A DNA stretch of 32,520 bases from Bacillus andreraoultii (GTDB lineage: Bacteria > Bacillota > Bacilli > Bacillales > Caldibacillaceae): the NCBI RefSeq assembly GCF_001244735.1, contig NZ_LN868936.1, positions 39,283 through 71,802 of the forward strand, given 5' to 3'. A model generated the notes under the pieces. The model saw nothing but the letters and a program-made list of their open reading frames with translations. It did no database searches and was not told where the DNA came from. This document shows positions 1-9,479 of the stretch, piece by piece (the first letter of the stretch is position 1; every line of letters begins with the position of its first letter). The position numbers and the translations under genes were made by a program.

Positions 1-57
1 TATTCCCGAAGTTCCCCGCTATATTTCCGAAGTTCCAGTCTTTTTTCCGAAGTTTCC
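1..57. repeat. short tandem repeat, about 20.5-bp period, cut by window start
   Basis: The core CCGAAGTTCC occurs at 6-15 and 27-36 and, with one extra T, at 47-57, joined by T-rich spacers. The array probably continues to the left of the window. It lies just past the terminator of the DMT transporter gene, so it is intergenic. No function is visible. Confidence 0.6.
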
Positions 58-91
58 TTTAATTAAAGACTTTCATATCTTTTTAAAGCTA

Positions 92-130
92 TAAAAAGTC
101 ATGAGGGCTAACCTACCTCATGACTTTTTC
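92..130. terminator. bidirectional intrinsic terminator
   Basis: A perfect 14-bp inverted repeat (93-106 with 116-129, arms AAAAAGTCATGAGG / CCTCATGACTTTTT) has a 9-nt loop and A/T runs on both sides. It overlaps the last codons of the minus-strand transporter gene and would end that transcript; the symmetry allows termination in both directions. Confidence 0.8.
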
Positions 131-1013
131 GCTTTTCACGTTGTTGGGAGATTATAATTCCTGAAATAATAAACAATGTGCCTACCATGATACTAACGGT
201 TATTTTTTCCCCCAAGAGAATATGACTGAAGATGAGGCCAAAAATTGGGACTAATAAAGTGGAAATAGTGGCGGTCACTATATCAATCGAACTAAGAATT
301 ATAAACCATACTGTAAAACAAAGTGCTGAAGCAACAACACCCGTAAACAAAATGTAATATATACTTTCCATATTCCATTCAACTGGCATCCCTGGTTCCA
401 TAATTAACGTAACAACAACAATACCTATTGTTCCGAATAACATCTGGAATGCCGATGTTTGTAACTTAGGGAGTTGGTGTAAGTATATACGAAAATATAC
501 ATTTGAAATTCCCCACGAAATTGCCGCAAGAATAATAAGAATTTCACCAATAATAATCATTTGATCTTGCTTAAATAAATCAGAGCCAAATATTATTAGC
601 AACCCTATCAAACCTACGACTAAGCCACATAATTTTTTTAATGACAACCTCTCTTGTAAAAATTTTGCTGCAAGAAAGCTACTCCAGATAGGCATCGAAT
701 AGAGTAATACGGATGATTTGCCCGCACCGACAAATTTGAGTCCATACATAACGAGCAAAAAAACAATCGCTGTCTGAAGAATTCCTACAACAAATAAATG
801 TTTCCAATACCTTTTATGTGGGAATCCAATTTTTAATAGTAGTAAAACAACAAACAATGCCAATGTACCGGTAAGAAAACGGTAAGAAGAGAACGTAAAT
901 GGACCCATATATTGGAGCGAGGCTTTCATGAGTACCCAAGCATATCCCCATAACACGGTAATAGAAATGATTAGACTCCACAACACTGATTTGTTATGCC
1001 GTGCAATCTTCAT
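108..1013 (-). CDS. DMT-superfamily (EamA) permease
   Basis: A 301-residue integral membrane protein with about ten hydrophobic segments spread over its length. It shows the two-fold EamA repeat typical of the drug/metabolite transporter superfamily: a first half up to roughly residue 140 and a second from roughly residue 150. It begins with a short basic N-terminus and ends in a basic cytoplasmic tail (REKRKSHEVG). The ATG follows a GAGGGTG ribosome binding site. Family members export amino acids, nucleosides or other metabolites, and substrate cannot be read from sequence. It stands alone, separated from telA by a terminator at 1035-1071, and has no visible link to the sugar locus. Confidence 0.85.
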   Translation of the reverse strand: MKIARHNKSVLWSLIISITVLWGYAWVLMKASLQYMGPFTFSSYRFLTGTLALFVVLLLLKIGFPHKRYWKHLFVVGILQTAIVFLLVMYGLKFVGAGKSSVLLYSMPIWSSFLAAKFLQERLSLKKLCGLVVGLIGLLIIFGSDLFKQDQMIIIGEILIILAAISWGISNVYFRIYLHQLPKLQTSAFQMLFGTIGIVVVTLIMEPGMPVEWNMESIYYILFTGVVASALCFTVWFIILSSIDIVTATISTLLVPIFGLIFSHILLGEKITVSIMVGTLFIISGIIISQQREKRKSHEVG

Positions 1014-1034
1014 AACAACACCCTCTTCCCTTTG

Positions 1035-1071
1035 AAAAAAAAGCCCGACTCGCTTATTGCAAGACAGGCTT
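1035..1071 (-). terminator. intrinsic terminator after telA
   Basis: On the minus strand a stem of about 13 bp with one mismatch (1059-1071 with 1041-1053) and a 5-nt loop is followed by a run of eight U in the RNA. It separates telA from the downstream transporter gene. Confidence 0.8.
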
Positions 1072-1110
1072 ATATGGTTATTACTATTATATGAGGGTGG
1101 GATGGAAAAA

Positions 1111-2316
1111 CTATCCTCGAATTTCTAAAAGTTTTTGTTTTAATTGGTCTTCCATTGAAAGTAATTCTTGTTCTGCTTGGTGACGTTTTGCGCGTCCTTC
1201 TGCTTGAATGCGTAATGTTTCTTCCAATGTGGATACTAAGTTTTCTTGTGTCTTTTTCAATGTTTCTATATCAACAATACCTCGTTCATTTTCTTTAGCG
1301 ACTTCAATTGAATTGGTTTTTAATAAATCAGCATTTTTCAATAAAAGATCATTCGTTGTTTGTGATACTTGTTTTTGTGCCTCAACTGCTTTTCGTTGTC
1401 TTAATAAAGTAAGGGCAATCGCAATTTGATTTTTCCATAGTGGAATAGCTGTTGTAATCGACGTTTGAATTTTTTCGACTAATGTTTGGTTTGTATTTTG
1501 TATCATCCGAATTTGTGGCGCACTTTGTATCGTAATTTGACGACTTAACTTCAAATCATGTAGTCGTTTTTCTAAACGGTCAGCAAATTGAATCATATCA
1601 TTTACTTCTTGGTAAGCCATTTGATCATCGGTTGCTTGAGCTTTCCGTTGTAATTCTGGTATATGAGTTGTCCGAATTTCTTCTAACTTCACTTCACCTG
1701 CAGCGATATATATATTCAATGCTTGGAAGTATTCTTTATTTTTATTGTAAAGTTGCTCCAACAATGTGTTATCACTTATTAATGAGTTTTTACAATGTTC
1801 AAGCCGTACAGTAATTCGATCAATTTGTGCTCCAGTCTTTTGGTACTTCGTTAAAATTTCATTAACTGAACGAGATACCTTCCCAAACATCCTTGAAATA
1901 AATCCACGCTTTTCAACTTGTAGCTCCTCAGGGTTAACTTGATCTAACTTTTTCATTAAATCAGAAATAATTTCACCAATTTCACCGATATTGCCGCTTT
2001 TCACATGATCTAACATCGATGATGAGAAGTTACTTAATTTTGCTTGTGCTTGGGTACCGTACAATGTAATCGAGCTTTGATTAAACGGATCAATTTGTTC
2101 AGCTAACTGCATCGCACGCTTTTGATCAGTTTCTGGTAATGTATCTATTAATCGTTTCGGTTTCTCTCCACCGATTTGATCCAATAAGTCCTTTGATTCA
2201 CGTTGATTTCCTTGACTTTGTAATTCTTGTTTATTTGTTTCATCCAATGTTATATTTTCAAAAGGATTTGCCAATAAATCATCTAATTCATTGGTAACCT
2301 TCTCACGCTCATTCAT
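1111..2316 (-). CDS. telA: TelA/YaaN-family toxic anion resistance protein
   Basis: A soluble, mostly alpha-helical protein of 401 residues from the ATG at 2316. This start is preferred over a GTG at 2337 because GGGAGG lies 7 nt upstream of the ATG. The length, acidic N-terminus, [15 protein letters not shown] segment and long coiled-coil-like C-terminal half ([14 protein letters not shown] onward) match the TelA/YaaN family. Members are tied genetically to tellurite and cell-envelope stress resistance; the biochemical activity is not established. The gene follows xpaC with only 17 nt between them and shares its transcript, the usual xpaC-yaaN arrangement in Bacillus. It probably responds to envelope stress through the SigW-like promoter at 3014-3040. 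Confidence 0.88.
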   Translation of the reverse strand: MNEREKVTNELDDLLANPFENITLDETNKQELQSQGNQRESKDLLDQIGGEKPKRLIDTLPETDQKRAMQLAEQIDPFNQSSITLYGTQAQAKLSNFSSSMLDHVKSGNIGEIGEIISDLMKKLDQVNPEELQVEKRGFISRMFGKVSRSVNEILTKYQKTGAQIDRITVRLEHCKNSLISDNTLLEQLYNKNKEYFQALNIYIAAGEVKLEEIRTTHIPELQRKAQATDDQMAYQEVNDMIQFADRLEKRLHDLKLSRQITIQSAPQIRMIQNTNQTLVEKIQTSITTAIPLWKNQIAIALTLLRQRKAVEAQKQVSQTTNDLLLKNADLLKTNSIEVAKENERGIVDIETLKKTQENLVSTLEETLRIQAEGRAKRHQAEQELLSMEDQLKQKLLEIRG

Positions 2317-2333
2317 AAATAAGCCTCCCATCT

Positions 2334-2951
2334 TCACTTTTTATCAATAAATTTTTTCGCTACGTCAATTTCGAAGTTTAGATTATTAATATCTCCTTCA
2401 ATCATTTTATGCAAATCTTGTTCAATAATTTTTACCATATCATTCATTGTATTTCTCGTTTCATGAAGAGATCTCGTTAGTTCAATTGTTTTCGCTGGTT
2501 GGGATGCGAGAAAAGTATATTTTTCAGCAAGTTCCACCATTGAATCTAAGTGGGAAAAATAAAAGTCTTCCACTAAGAAAAATCGTCGTGGCTCCTTTTT
2601 CGTTACATGATATATTTTATTAACAACTCGTAATGTTTCAAAGTTTTGTTTCGCATTCGCTAAGTTTTGAATTTGAAAAAAAGACTTTTGGAGACGTTGA
2701 ATTTTTTCTTTTGCTTCTTTCAAATTTTGTTGGACAATCTTATACTCTCTTTTTGTCAAACCGTTTCTTCGTAAAAGCTGGGACTGTGTTCCATATTTCA
2801 TACTATAAAAGACCGCTCCCCCACCAAGGACGGCAATGAAACTTGAGAAAAGAAAACTTTGGTCAAAGCCGAAGTAACTTGATAATAAAATGGTCACCGT
2901 CGTCACACCTGCAGTAAACAATCTAAGAAGAAACATTAATAGGGCTTTCAA
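2334..2951 (-). CDS. xpaC: XpaC-family membrane-anchored protein
   Basis: A protein of 205 residues with two N-terminal hydrophobic segments (roughly residues 1-20 and 28-48), then a soluble helical domain rich in charged residues. Family members were first annotated for 5-bromo-4-chloroindolyl phosphate hydrolysis, but their true role is unknown. The proposed start is TTG at 2951, because AGGAG sits 8 nt upstream; a GTG at 2960 overlaps that ribosome binding site and is unlikely. It is the first gene of the xpaC-telA operon. Pairing with telA and the SigW-like promoter point to an envelope-stress function, which is inference. Confidence 0.82.
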   Translation of the reverse strand: MKALLMFLLRLFTAGVTTVTILLSSYFGFDQSFLFSSFIAVLGGGAVFYSMKYGTQSQLLRRNGLTKREYKIVQQNLKEAKEKIQRLQKSFFQIQNLANAKQNFETLRVVNKIYHVTKKEPRRFFLVEDFYFSHLDSMVELAEKYTFLASQPAKTIELTRSLHETRNTMNDMVKIIEQDLHKMIEGDINNLNFEIDVAKKFIDKK

Positions 2952-3013
2952 GAAAATCACTCCTGTTTTTTACAACGTATCCATTCAATAGTACGATTTC
3001 GTTTACTATTCAA

Positions 3014-3040
3014 TACGTACATAACATATGTTAAGTTTCA
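3014..3040 (-). promoter_or_regulatory. SigW-type (ECF) promoter for xpaC-telA
   Basis: On the minus strand TGAAAC (3035-3040) is followed after 17 nt by CGTA (3014-3017). This is the hallmark of SigW-class promoters, whose usual spacer is about 16 nt, so it is one base longer than typical. It lies about 60 bp upstream of the xpaC start. The Bacillus subtilis xpaC-yaaN pair is, as far as I recall, in the SigW regulon, which fits. Confidence 0.6.
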
Positions 3041-3087
3041 ATATTTCTCTTCTATTTTATATTAATCGACATAGAAAACAAATAGCA

Positions 3088-3121
3088 ATAAAAAGGGGAG
3101 ACAGATTAAATCCGCTCCCCT
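3088..3121 (-). terminator. intrinsic terminator after DUF1646 gene
   Basis: On the minus strand AGGGGAG (3121-3115) pairs with CTCCCCT (3100-3094) and is followed by a U run. It lies 37 bp past the stop codon of the DUF1646 gene and isolates it from xpaC. Confidence 0.8.
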
Positions 3122-3157
3122 AAGATTATACGATTCATCTTACATATTTACGTGAAA

Positions 3158-4171
3158 TTAAAATCCGATAACGATTAAGATGACAAAGTAAATGACCATA
3201 ATGGCTAGCCCGATTGGAACACCAGCTCTTGCCCATTCTTTACTTGTAATGTTCAATTTTCCCGCTGAGATGATGTTTGGTATATTACCTGGGATTAACA
3301 TCCCACCACTTATGAGTAAGCCAAGTAAAATAGCTTCAATCGTACTAGCACTCATCGCTGGACTTACTTCAGCAGCCGCTAATGTTGCATTATCTAACAC
3401 AGCTGAAATCATATTGACCCAATAAAGAATTTTAGGGCTTAAATCAAGTAAATAGGCATTAATTAAAGGTTCAAAACCAGCACCTAACATCGTTAAACCA
3501 AATACAAACAAATAGATTTTCACAGAACGAACAATAATTTCTTTGTATGATTCCGTCTCAGTTGATGATTGAAGTCCTAATCCTTCTCTACGTTTAACGA
3601 CAAGTGCCGCAAAAATCCCTAATACGATGACACCTGGAATGACAAAAGGTCCGACTAGCTCTAATAAGTATAGAAAATCTTCACCCATTTTACTTGTTAC
3701 AATTGTTGATAATGGCTCACCAATTGGTGTTAATGCCGCCCCAAGTCCAATTGAAAAACAGGCAATAACCGTTAACAAAACTTCATGCCGTCTTTGTAAT
3801 GGTAGATTGCTAATGATTAGAACAAGTACAAGAGCAGCTATAATAGCTGTAATAATACTAGAAAGGAATCCTAAGCCAATAACAACGATAGCAATAAATA
3901 ATGGAAAAGGAATTTTATTACTAAAAGCTGTAATGGCATGGCCTAATTGATTTTGGAACCATTTAAATAATAATCCCGCAAGAAGGACGGCTAATGTAAT
4001 TTTTATTGGATCCTCTAATGCTTGTACAAGTAGCTTTGTATCAAGAACACCACCGACAAAAGCAGCAAGAATCCCCATGATAAATAGAAAGTATTCTAAA
4101 TTATGTTCAACGACTTTTACTGTAAATGGTAAAAAGAGAACGAGTAGTAAAATTATAAGCAATCCAATCAT
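3158..4171 (-). CDS. DUF1646 family membrane protein, putative cation transporter
   Basis: A 337-residue polytopic membrane protein with about nine to ten hydrophobic segments. The N-terminal stretch (IILLLVLFLPFTVKVVEHNL), the central LTPIGEPLSTIV loop and the IPGNIPNIISAGKL motif near residue 295 are like those of ion-transporter-superfamily proteins grouped as DUF1646. The GEPLST and PGNIPN loops resemble the paired re-entrant loops of Na+/H+ antiporter-type carriers, so cation or anion transport is plausible but unproven. The ATG follows AAAGGA about 10 nt upstream. It is monocistronic between its own terminator and a 277-bp spacer. Confidence 0.75.
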   Translation of the reverse strand: MIGLLIILLLVLFLPFTVKVVEHNLEYFLFIMGILAAFVGGVLDTKLLVQALEDPIKITLAVLLAGLLFKWFQNQLGHAITAFSNKIPFPLFIAIVVIGLGFLSSIITAIIAALVLVLIISNLPLQRRHEVLLTVIACFSIGLGAALTPIGEPLSTIVTSKMGEDFLYLLELVGPFVIPGVIVLGIFAALVVKRREGLGLQSSTETESYKEIIVRSVKIYLFVFGLTMLGAGFEPLINAYLLDLSPKILYWVNMISAVLDNATLAAAEVSPAMSASTIEAILLGLLISGGMLIPGNIPNIISAGKLNITSKEWARAGVPIGLAIMVIYFVILIVIGF

Positions 4172-4448
4172 ATCATTTATCCTTTCTTCTAGATTTCGTA
4201 CTTTACTATTTTAACATAATTGAATCTATGATTGTACCATCTATTTTTATAAAAGTTTTAATATTGCAGATAATTATTAAGGATAGAATATATCTATTTT
4301 GTTGAACCAATCATTACTATATTATTCTACAAATATTTGACTATACCTTCTTCTTGAAAGTTTTATCAATGCTTGAATATCCGATTCTCTTATGTCTACA
4401 ATGAAAAGTATAGAAAAAGGCTTATTTTTGTTTATTTGGAGGATTACT
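4172..4448. other. divergent spacer between DUF1646 gene and PucR-type regulator gene
   Basis: An AT-rich region of 277 bp that must carry promoters for both flanking genes. I could not single out a convincing -35/-10 pair, an operator or a repeat in it. Confidence 0.5.
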
Positions 4449-5360
4449 ATGCACAATATTTCGAACATATTCCCAGATGCAATCGTTCAAGAACTACCTT
4501 ATTATAATAATGATTTTTTCTGCTATTATGATGAATCATCAAAGCAATATTTTGCCATACCGAAGACTTCCATTACGGATAGGGAAAAATTATTACTTGA
4601 TTCCATGTACCCATTGATTGAAACGACTCCCGATTATTTAAATCAAAGCCGTTTGCAAAAAGCTTGGTTTGATTTTTTAATAAAGAACGGATCCATACCA
4701 GACTTTAACGGAAGAATCCGCTTTATTTACTTTCAACTTAATGAGTTACAGAGTCATTATGATTTCATGGAGGCGGTCCACTCATTTTTCTCAGAGCAGA
4801 TCATTTTCGTTTGGATTGATCAGAAATCCGGTGTCATTATTGAAAATGAAACAATTGATGTAGTCAATGACCATGATTTTTACTCTTTTTACGATGCGAT
4901 TCTTTCTGACTTCTATATTAAAGTTGATTTTTATATTGGCAGATTTTTTGATTCTTCCCCAAACTTAAGAAATCAGTTTTTACGCGAGCAATATTATTTT
5001 AAAATTTCTATGTCTGTTTATCCACAGAACCATGTATTTAATTTTATCAACGCCTTTCCACTCGTCATGATGACGACAGAATGGAATCAATTAACGAGCA
5101 TTCTACATCAAGAATATCAAGAAATCTTTCAACATGATAGTGAGCTAATTAATATTATAAAAACGTATCTTGAGAACAATTCAAATACGAGTTTAACGGC
5201 AAAAAAATTGTATATGCATAGGAACAGTTTACAATATAAAATTGATAAATTCATTGAACAGACTAGTATTGATATAAAAAGTTTCCACGGAGCTATTTCA
5301 ATCTACTTTATTTGTCTATATGGAGAGGTGTCAACATATGTAAATAATGATACTCGTTGA
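4449..5360 (+). CDS. yxkF: PucR-type transcriptional regulator (YxkF-like) next to msmX
   Basis: A protein of 303 residues. ATG at 4449 is chosen because GGAGG lies 6 nt upstream; a further in-frame ATG at 4392 has no such site. The C-terminal 60 residues (NTSLTAKKLYMHRNSLQYKI and following) form the PucR C-terminal helix-turn-helix domain, where the RNSL(Q/K)YK signature is diagnostic. The N-terminal 230 residues are a divergent sensory region with no recognised ligand motif. In Bacillus subtilis a similar regulator gene, yxkF, is next to msmX, so conserved neighbourhood supports the name. It may control msmX or sugar uptake; the target is inferred. A terminator separates it from msmX. Confidence 0.75.
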   Translation: MHNISNIFPDAIVQELPYYNNDFFCYYDESSKQYFAIPKTSITDREKLLLDSMYPLIETTPDYLNQSRLQKAWFDFLIKNGSIPDFNGRIRFIYFQLNELQSHYDFMEAVHSFFSEQIIFVWIDQKSGVIIENETIDVVNDHDFYSFYDAILSDFYIKVDFYIGRFFDSSPNLRNQFLREQYYFKISMSVYPQNHVFNFINAFPLVMMTTEWNQLTSILHQEYQEIFQHDSELINIIKTYLENNSNTSLTAKKLYMHRNSLQYKIDKFIEQTSIDIKSFHGAISIYFICLYGEVSTYVNNDTR

Positions 5361-5390
5361 ATGGTTTCCTTAAGAACTATCGGTGTAAAC

Positions 5391-5427
5391 AAGCCATTTC
5401 AAACCTCTTCAGTGGCTTTCTTTTTTC
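5391..5427 (+). terminator. intrinsic terminator between yxkF-like gene and msmX
   Basis: AAGCCA (5391-5396) pairs with TGGCTT (5413-5418) across a 16-nt loop, followed by TCTTTTTT. The stem is short, so termination may be partial. Confidence 0.55.
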
Positions 5428-5487
5428 GTTGTGAACAACCTGACAAAAAAGTCCCTTTCATCTTTGTGCACATTGCCACTTCACATT

Positions 5488-5501
5488 TGAAAGCCGTTTC
5501 A
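5488..5501 (+). promoter_or_regulatory. cre-like site 1 upstream of msmX
   Basis: TGAAAGCCGTTTCA matches the CcpA consensus TGWAANCGNTNWCA at 13 of 14 positions; the mismatch is in the central CG. It is centred 33 bp from the second site, about three helical turns. Confidence 0.45.
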
Positions 5502-5520
5502 CTAGAATAAAGTTATGAGA

Positions 5521-5534
5521 GGAAATCGTTTTCA
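5521..5534 (+). promoter_or_regulatory. cre site 2 directly before the msmX ribosome binding site
   Basis: GGAAATCGTTTTCA matches the catabolite-responsive element consensus TGWAANCGNTNWCA at 13 of 14 positions; only the first base differs. It lies just ahead of the AGGAGG of msmX, where bound CcpA could block transcription. This suggests glucose repression of the shared sugar ATPase. Confidence 0.55.
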
Positions 5535-5549
5535 TAGGAGGAAAAATAA

Positions 5550-6650
5550 ATGGCTGAATTACAACTTGAACATATTTATAAAATTTATGACAATAAAGTA
5601 ACTGCAGTAACAGATTTTAATCTTCATATTAAAGATAAGGAATTCATCGTATTTGTTGGACCATCTGGTTGTGGTAAATCAACAACTTTACGGATGATTG
5701 CTGGTCTTGAAGAGATTTCAAAAGGTGAACTTAAAATTGATGGAAAAGTTGTTAATGATGTTCCACCAAAAGATCGTGACATCGCAATGGTATTCCAAAA
5801 CTATGCATTATATCCACATATGACTGTTTATGATAATATGGCTTTCGGTTTGAAACTAAGAAAAATGCCAAAAGAAGAAATCGACAAACGTGTTAAAGAA
5901 GCTGCAAAAATCTTAGGTCTTGAACAATATTTAGACCGTAAACCAAAAGCATTATCTGGTGGTCAACGTCAACGGGTTGCTCTTGGTCGTGCCATTGTTC
6001 GGGATGCAAAAGTCTTCTTGATGGACGAACCTTTATCAAACCTTGATGCGAAACTACGTGTACAAATGCGTGCTGAAATTGCTAAGCTTCACCAACGTTT
6101 AAACACAACAACGATTTACGTTACCCATGACCAAACAGAAGCGATGACAATGGCAACTCGAATCGTTATTATGAAAGATGGTGTTATCCAACAAGTTGGT
6201 TCACCAAAAGATGTATACGACAATCCTGAAAACGTCTTTGTTGGTGGCTTCATTGGTTCACCAGCAATGAACTTCTTCAAAGGAAAAATTGAAGGAGAAA
6301 ACATCGTATTAGATGGTGATGTTCGTCTTGGCATTCCTGGCGGTAAATTGAAACTTCTTAAGGAAAATGGATACATTGGAAAAGAAGTCATCTTTGGTAT
6401 TCGTCCTGAACATATTCATGACGAACCAGTATTTATTGAATCCTTCCCGAACGCTACAATTAACGTTAAAGTCGATGTTGCCGAATTAACTGGTGCTGAA
6501 TTAATGATTTACTCTACTCTAGGTGGACATGATTTCGTAGCACGGATTGATGCTCGTGCAACTGTAAAAGCAGGCGACAATCTTAAACTTGCACTTGATA
6601 TGAACAAAGCACACTTCTTTGACCCTGAAAGTGAAATTCGAATTCGCTAA
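5550..6650 (+). CDS. msmX: multi-sugar ABC transporter ATP-binding protein MsmX
   Basis: A cytoplasmic ATPase of 366 residues that powers carbohydrate ABC importers. Visible motifs are Walker A GPSGCGKST (residues 37-45), signature LSGGQRQRVALGRA, Walker B VFLMDEPLSNLDAKLR, the H-loop in YVTHDQTEAMTMA and a C-terminal regulatory TOBE domain (IRPEHIHDEP region). Length and motif spelling match the MsmX/UgpC/MalK group. No permease or binding-protein gene is adjacent, which is normal for MsmX: one ATPase serves several sugar importers encoded elsewhere. It could energise uptake of mannan oligosaccharides for this locus (inference). ATG at 5550 follows AGGAGG. Two cre-like sites upstream suggest CcpA control, and the gene ends at a strong terminator. 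Confidence 0.93.
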   Translation: MAELQLEHIYKIYDNKVTAVTDFNLHIKDKEFIVFVGPSGCGKSTTLRMIAGLEEISKGELKIDGKVVNDVPPKDRDIAMVFQNYALYPHMTVYDNMAFGLKLRKMPKEEIDKRVKEAAKILGLEQYLDRKPKALSGGQRQRVALGRAIVRDAKVFLMDEPLSNLDAKLRVQMRAEIAKLHQRLNTTTIYVTHDQTEAMTMATRIVIMKDGVIQQVGSPKDVYDNPENVFVGGFIGSPAMNFFKGKIEGENIVLDGDVRLGIPGGKLKLLKENGYIGKEVIFGIRPEHIHDEPVFIESFPNATINVKVDVAELTGAELMIYSTLGGHDFVARIDARATVKAGDNLKLALDMNKAHFFDPESEIRIR

Positions 6651-6663
6651 TATGAATAACACA

Positions 6664-6701
6664 ACGGACAAGCTTCATATGAATGGGCTTGTCCGTTTTT
6701 T
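6664..6701 (+). terminator. intrinsic terminator after msmX
   Basis: A perfect 10-bp stem ACGGACAAGC (6664-6673) / GCTTGTCCGT (6687-6696) with a 13-nt loop and a T run following. Confidence 0.9.
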
Positions 6702-6739
6702 GTTGATTGATTATTTAGGTGTGGACGTGGGATATAACC

Positions 6740-6945
6740 ACTTCCATTCGATTGGTCATGAGTTGGGCGTTTTATATCCGCTCTAAATGACTATTTCGAC
6801 CATTTTCACCGTAATTTGGGCGTCTAGAACTCTTTCTAGTTGATCGTTTCCTCCTTTTTCACCGCAATTTGGGCGTCTACTACCGCTCTACGTGACCTTC
6901 CCAACCATTTTCCACCGCAAATCGGGCATCTACACTAGTGAAACG
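6740..6945. repeat. 53-bp tandem repeat array
   Basis: The core TTGGGCG (last copy TCGGGCA) recurs at 6763, 6816, 6869 and 6922, exactly 53 bp apart each time. The last three cores follow (T)TTTCACCG(C/T)AA-type sequence, with diverged CCGCTCTA-type sequence between. There are about 3.5 imperfect copies, no coding potential and no match to the other arrays in the window. Confidence 0.75.
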
Positions 6946-6969
6946 TCCTTTTTTCCCATGATATCCCTA

Positions 6970-7068
6970 AAGAAAACTCGACGATTGCCGAGCCTTTTAG
7001 CGAAAGCAGAGCCGTAGTTCGCCGAAAAAGCTTTTTTCGGCTGCGATGCAATGCTGCCGAAGTCTTCC
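6970..7068 (+). repeat. dispersed ~95-bp repeat, copy A
   Basis: It shares an overall alignment with the reverse complement of 15675-15770. Common blocks are AAAACTCGA near one end, AG(A/C)GCCGTAGTTCGCCGA-type sequence in the middle (copy B has AGTCGTAGTTCGCCGA), CTTTTTTCGG, TGCGAT and a CTTCC end. The centre forms a hairpin CCGAAAAA-GC-TTTTTTCGG. It might be a small mobile or repeated palindromic element, or a decayed terminator-like unit. Confidence 0.65.
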
Positions 7069-7085
7069 TTGTGCACTTATGCGTA

Positions 7086-7121
7086 TAGGAAAGTAAAAAT
7101 TGGAAAATTTATACTTTCCTA
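7086..7121. repeat. perfect 10-bp inverted repeat
   Basis: TAGGAAAGTA (7086-7095) and TACTTTCCTA (7112-7121) are perfect reverse complements with a 16-nt AT-rich loop. The repeat lies between the dispersed element and the galR terminator. It has no T run, so it is not a typical terminator. Confidence 0.6.
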
Positions 7122-7127
7122 ATAGCC

Positions 7128-7159
7128 AAAAAAGGAGGGCCACTCTTCGGACTCCTCCT
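7128..7159 (-). terminator. intrinsic terminator after galR
   Basis: On the minus strand AGGAGG (7159-7154) pairs with CCTCCT (7138-7133), followed by six U in the RNA. It lies 14 bp beyond the galR stop and probably ends the whole galactose operon. Confidence 0.75.
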
Positions 7160-7173
7160 CACTAATAGAATAT

Positions 7174-8341
<1,168 letters not shown>

Positions 8342-8359
<18 letters not shown>

Positions 8360-9391
8360 GTAAGTTGTTTTTAGCTCGTACGTTTCATCTTTGTCTAGAA
8401 TAACGGACGGAAACTTAGGATGGTGAATGGCATCTGGTAATCCTTGTGTTTCCAGACAAACGCCTAAATATTTTCTACCTTGAATGCCTTCTTGAATGTT
8501 AAAGTTATCTGAAATTTGATTCCCAGTATATAGTACAACAGATGGTTGATTTGTCTCAACTGTTAACACGCGACCAGTAAGTTCGTCAAGCAAAACAATT
8601 TCCTCATCATGATTCTTTGATAAAACAAAAGGATGATCGTAGCCATGCCCGACAAGAATATTTTGTGGGTGAGTTGATTCTCTTCCATCGATTATTTTCC
8701 TACCTTGAGTAAAATCAAACACCGTATTCTGGGTAGGAAGCATCTTTCCTGTAGGTAAAAGTTCTTCATTCAATTCAAGAAAGCGATCACTTTTCATTGT
8801 AAGTTGATGGTTTAAAATATCCGTTTTCGCATGACCTGATAAATTAAAATATGTGTGGTTCGTTATATTGAGCAAAGTCTTCTTATCCGTTATTCCTTTA
8901 CATGTAAAAACCCATTGATTTTCATTATTTAGCAAATACGTTGTCGTTAACTGAACATTTCCAGGATAGCCTTCTTCCCCATCTTCACTTAAATAAGAAA
9001 ATTGAACACCAACTGCATCTTCTGTCTTTATTTCCTTCGCAGCCCAAACCCGTTCATGTAGTCCTTTTACACCACCGTGTAAATGATTCTTTCCTTCTGT
9101 TGCAGGTAATTTGTATACATGTCCATCTAACTCAAATTCACTGCCACGTATTCTTCCTGCAACCCGTCCAATAATTGCTCCAAAGTACGTTTTATATTGA
9201 AGATAATCATCCACATGATCAAACCCAAGGACAACGTTTTCAAAAACACCTTTTCGATCTGGAGCATAGACTTCTGTGACGATACAACCAAAATTCGTAC
9301 AAGATAATTTCATTCCATTTTCATTTTCTAATGTGTAAAGATACACTTTTTTGCCATTAACAGTTCCAAAATCTTTTTTCGTAATCTCCAT
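8342..9391 (-). CDS. galM: aldose 1-epimerase (mutarotase)
   Basis: A cytoplasmic enzyme of 349 residues that interconverts alpha and beta anomers of galactose (and glucose), feeding the alpha form to galactokinase. Family signatures are present: NHLHGGVKGL around residue 102, TNHTYFNLSGH around residue 181 (catalytic His region) and the catalytic Glu in CLETQGLPDAIHHP near residue 313. Length fits the GalM family. The ATG follows GAAGGTG. It sits 88 bp after galT in the operon. That spacer holds a hairpin with GGGCT/AGCCC arms (about 9423-9453) that could attenuate, but it lacks a strong T tract. Its last codons merge into the downstream 56-bp repeat. Confidence 0.93.
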
Positions 9392-9479
9392 TCGTATTCA
9401 CCTTCACTTTTCAAAAGTAAGAAGGGCTGTTCAAAAAAAAGTAGCCCATAATTATATTTTAGATTTTTAATAGAGTAAT

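Larger units (their letters stand above)
6651..7173. other. repeat-rich convergent intergenic region between msmX and galR
   Basis: No gene is visible in these 523 bp. From left to right they hold the msmX terminator, a 53-bp tandem repeat (about 6740-6945), one copy of a dispersed element of about 95 bp (6970-7068), a 10-bp inverted repeat (7086-7121) and the galR terminator (7128-7159). Confidence 0.7.

Noticed and set aside
6970-7121. Insertion sequence or transposase remnant in the msmX-galR spacer
   Set aside because: No open frame or transposase motif is present; only short repeats and hairpins are seen.
9423-9453. Hairpin between galT and galM as a terminator
   Set aside because: GGGCT/AGCCC arms are only 5 bp with a long loop, and the following T tract is broken; attenuation is possible but not supported.
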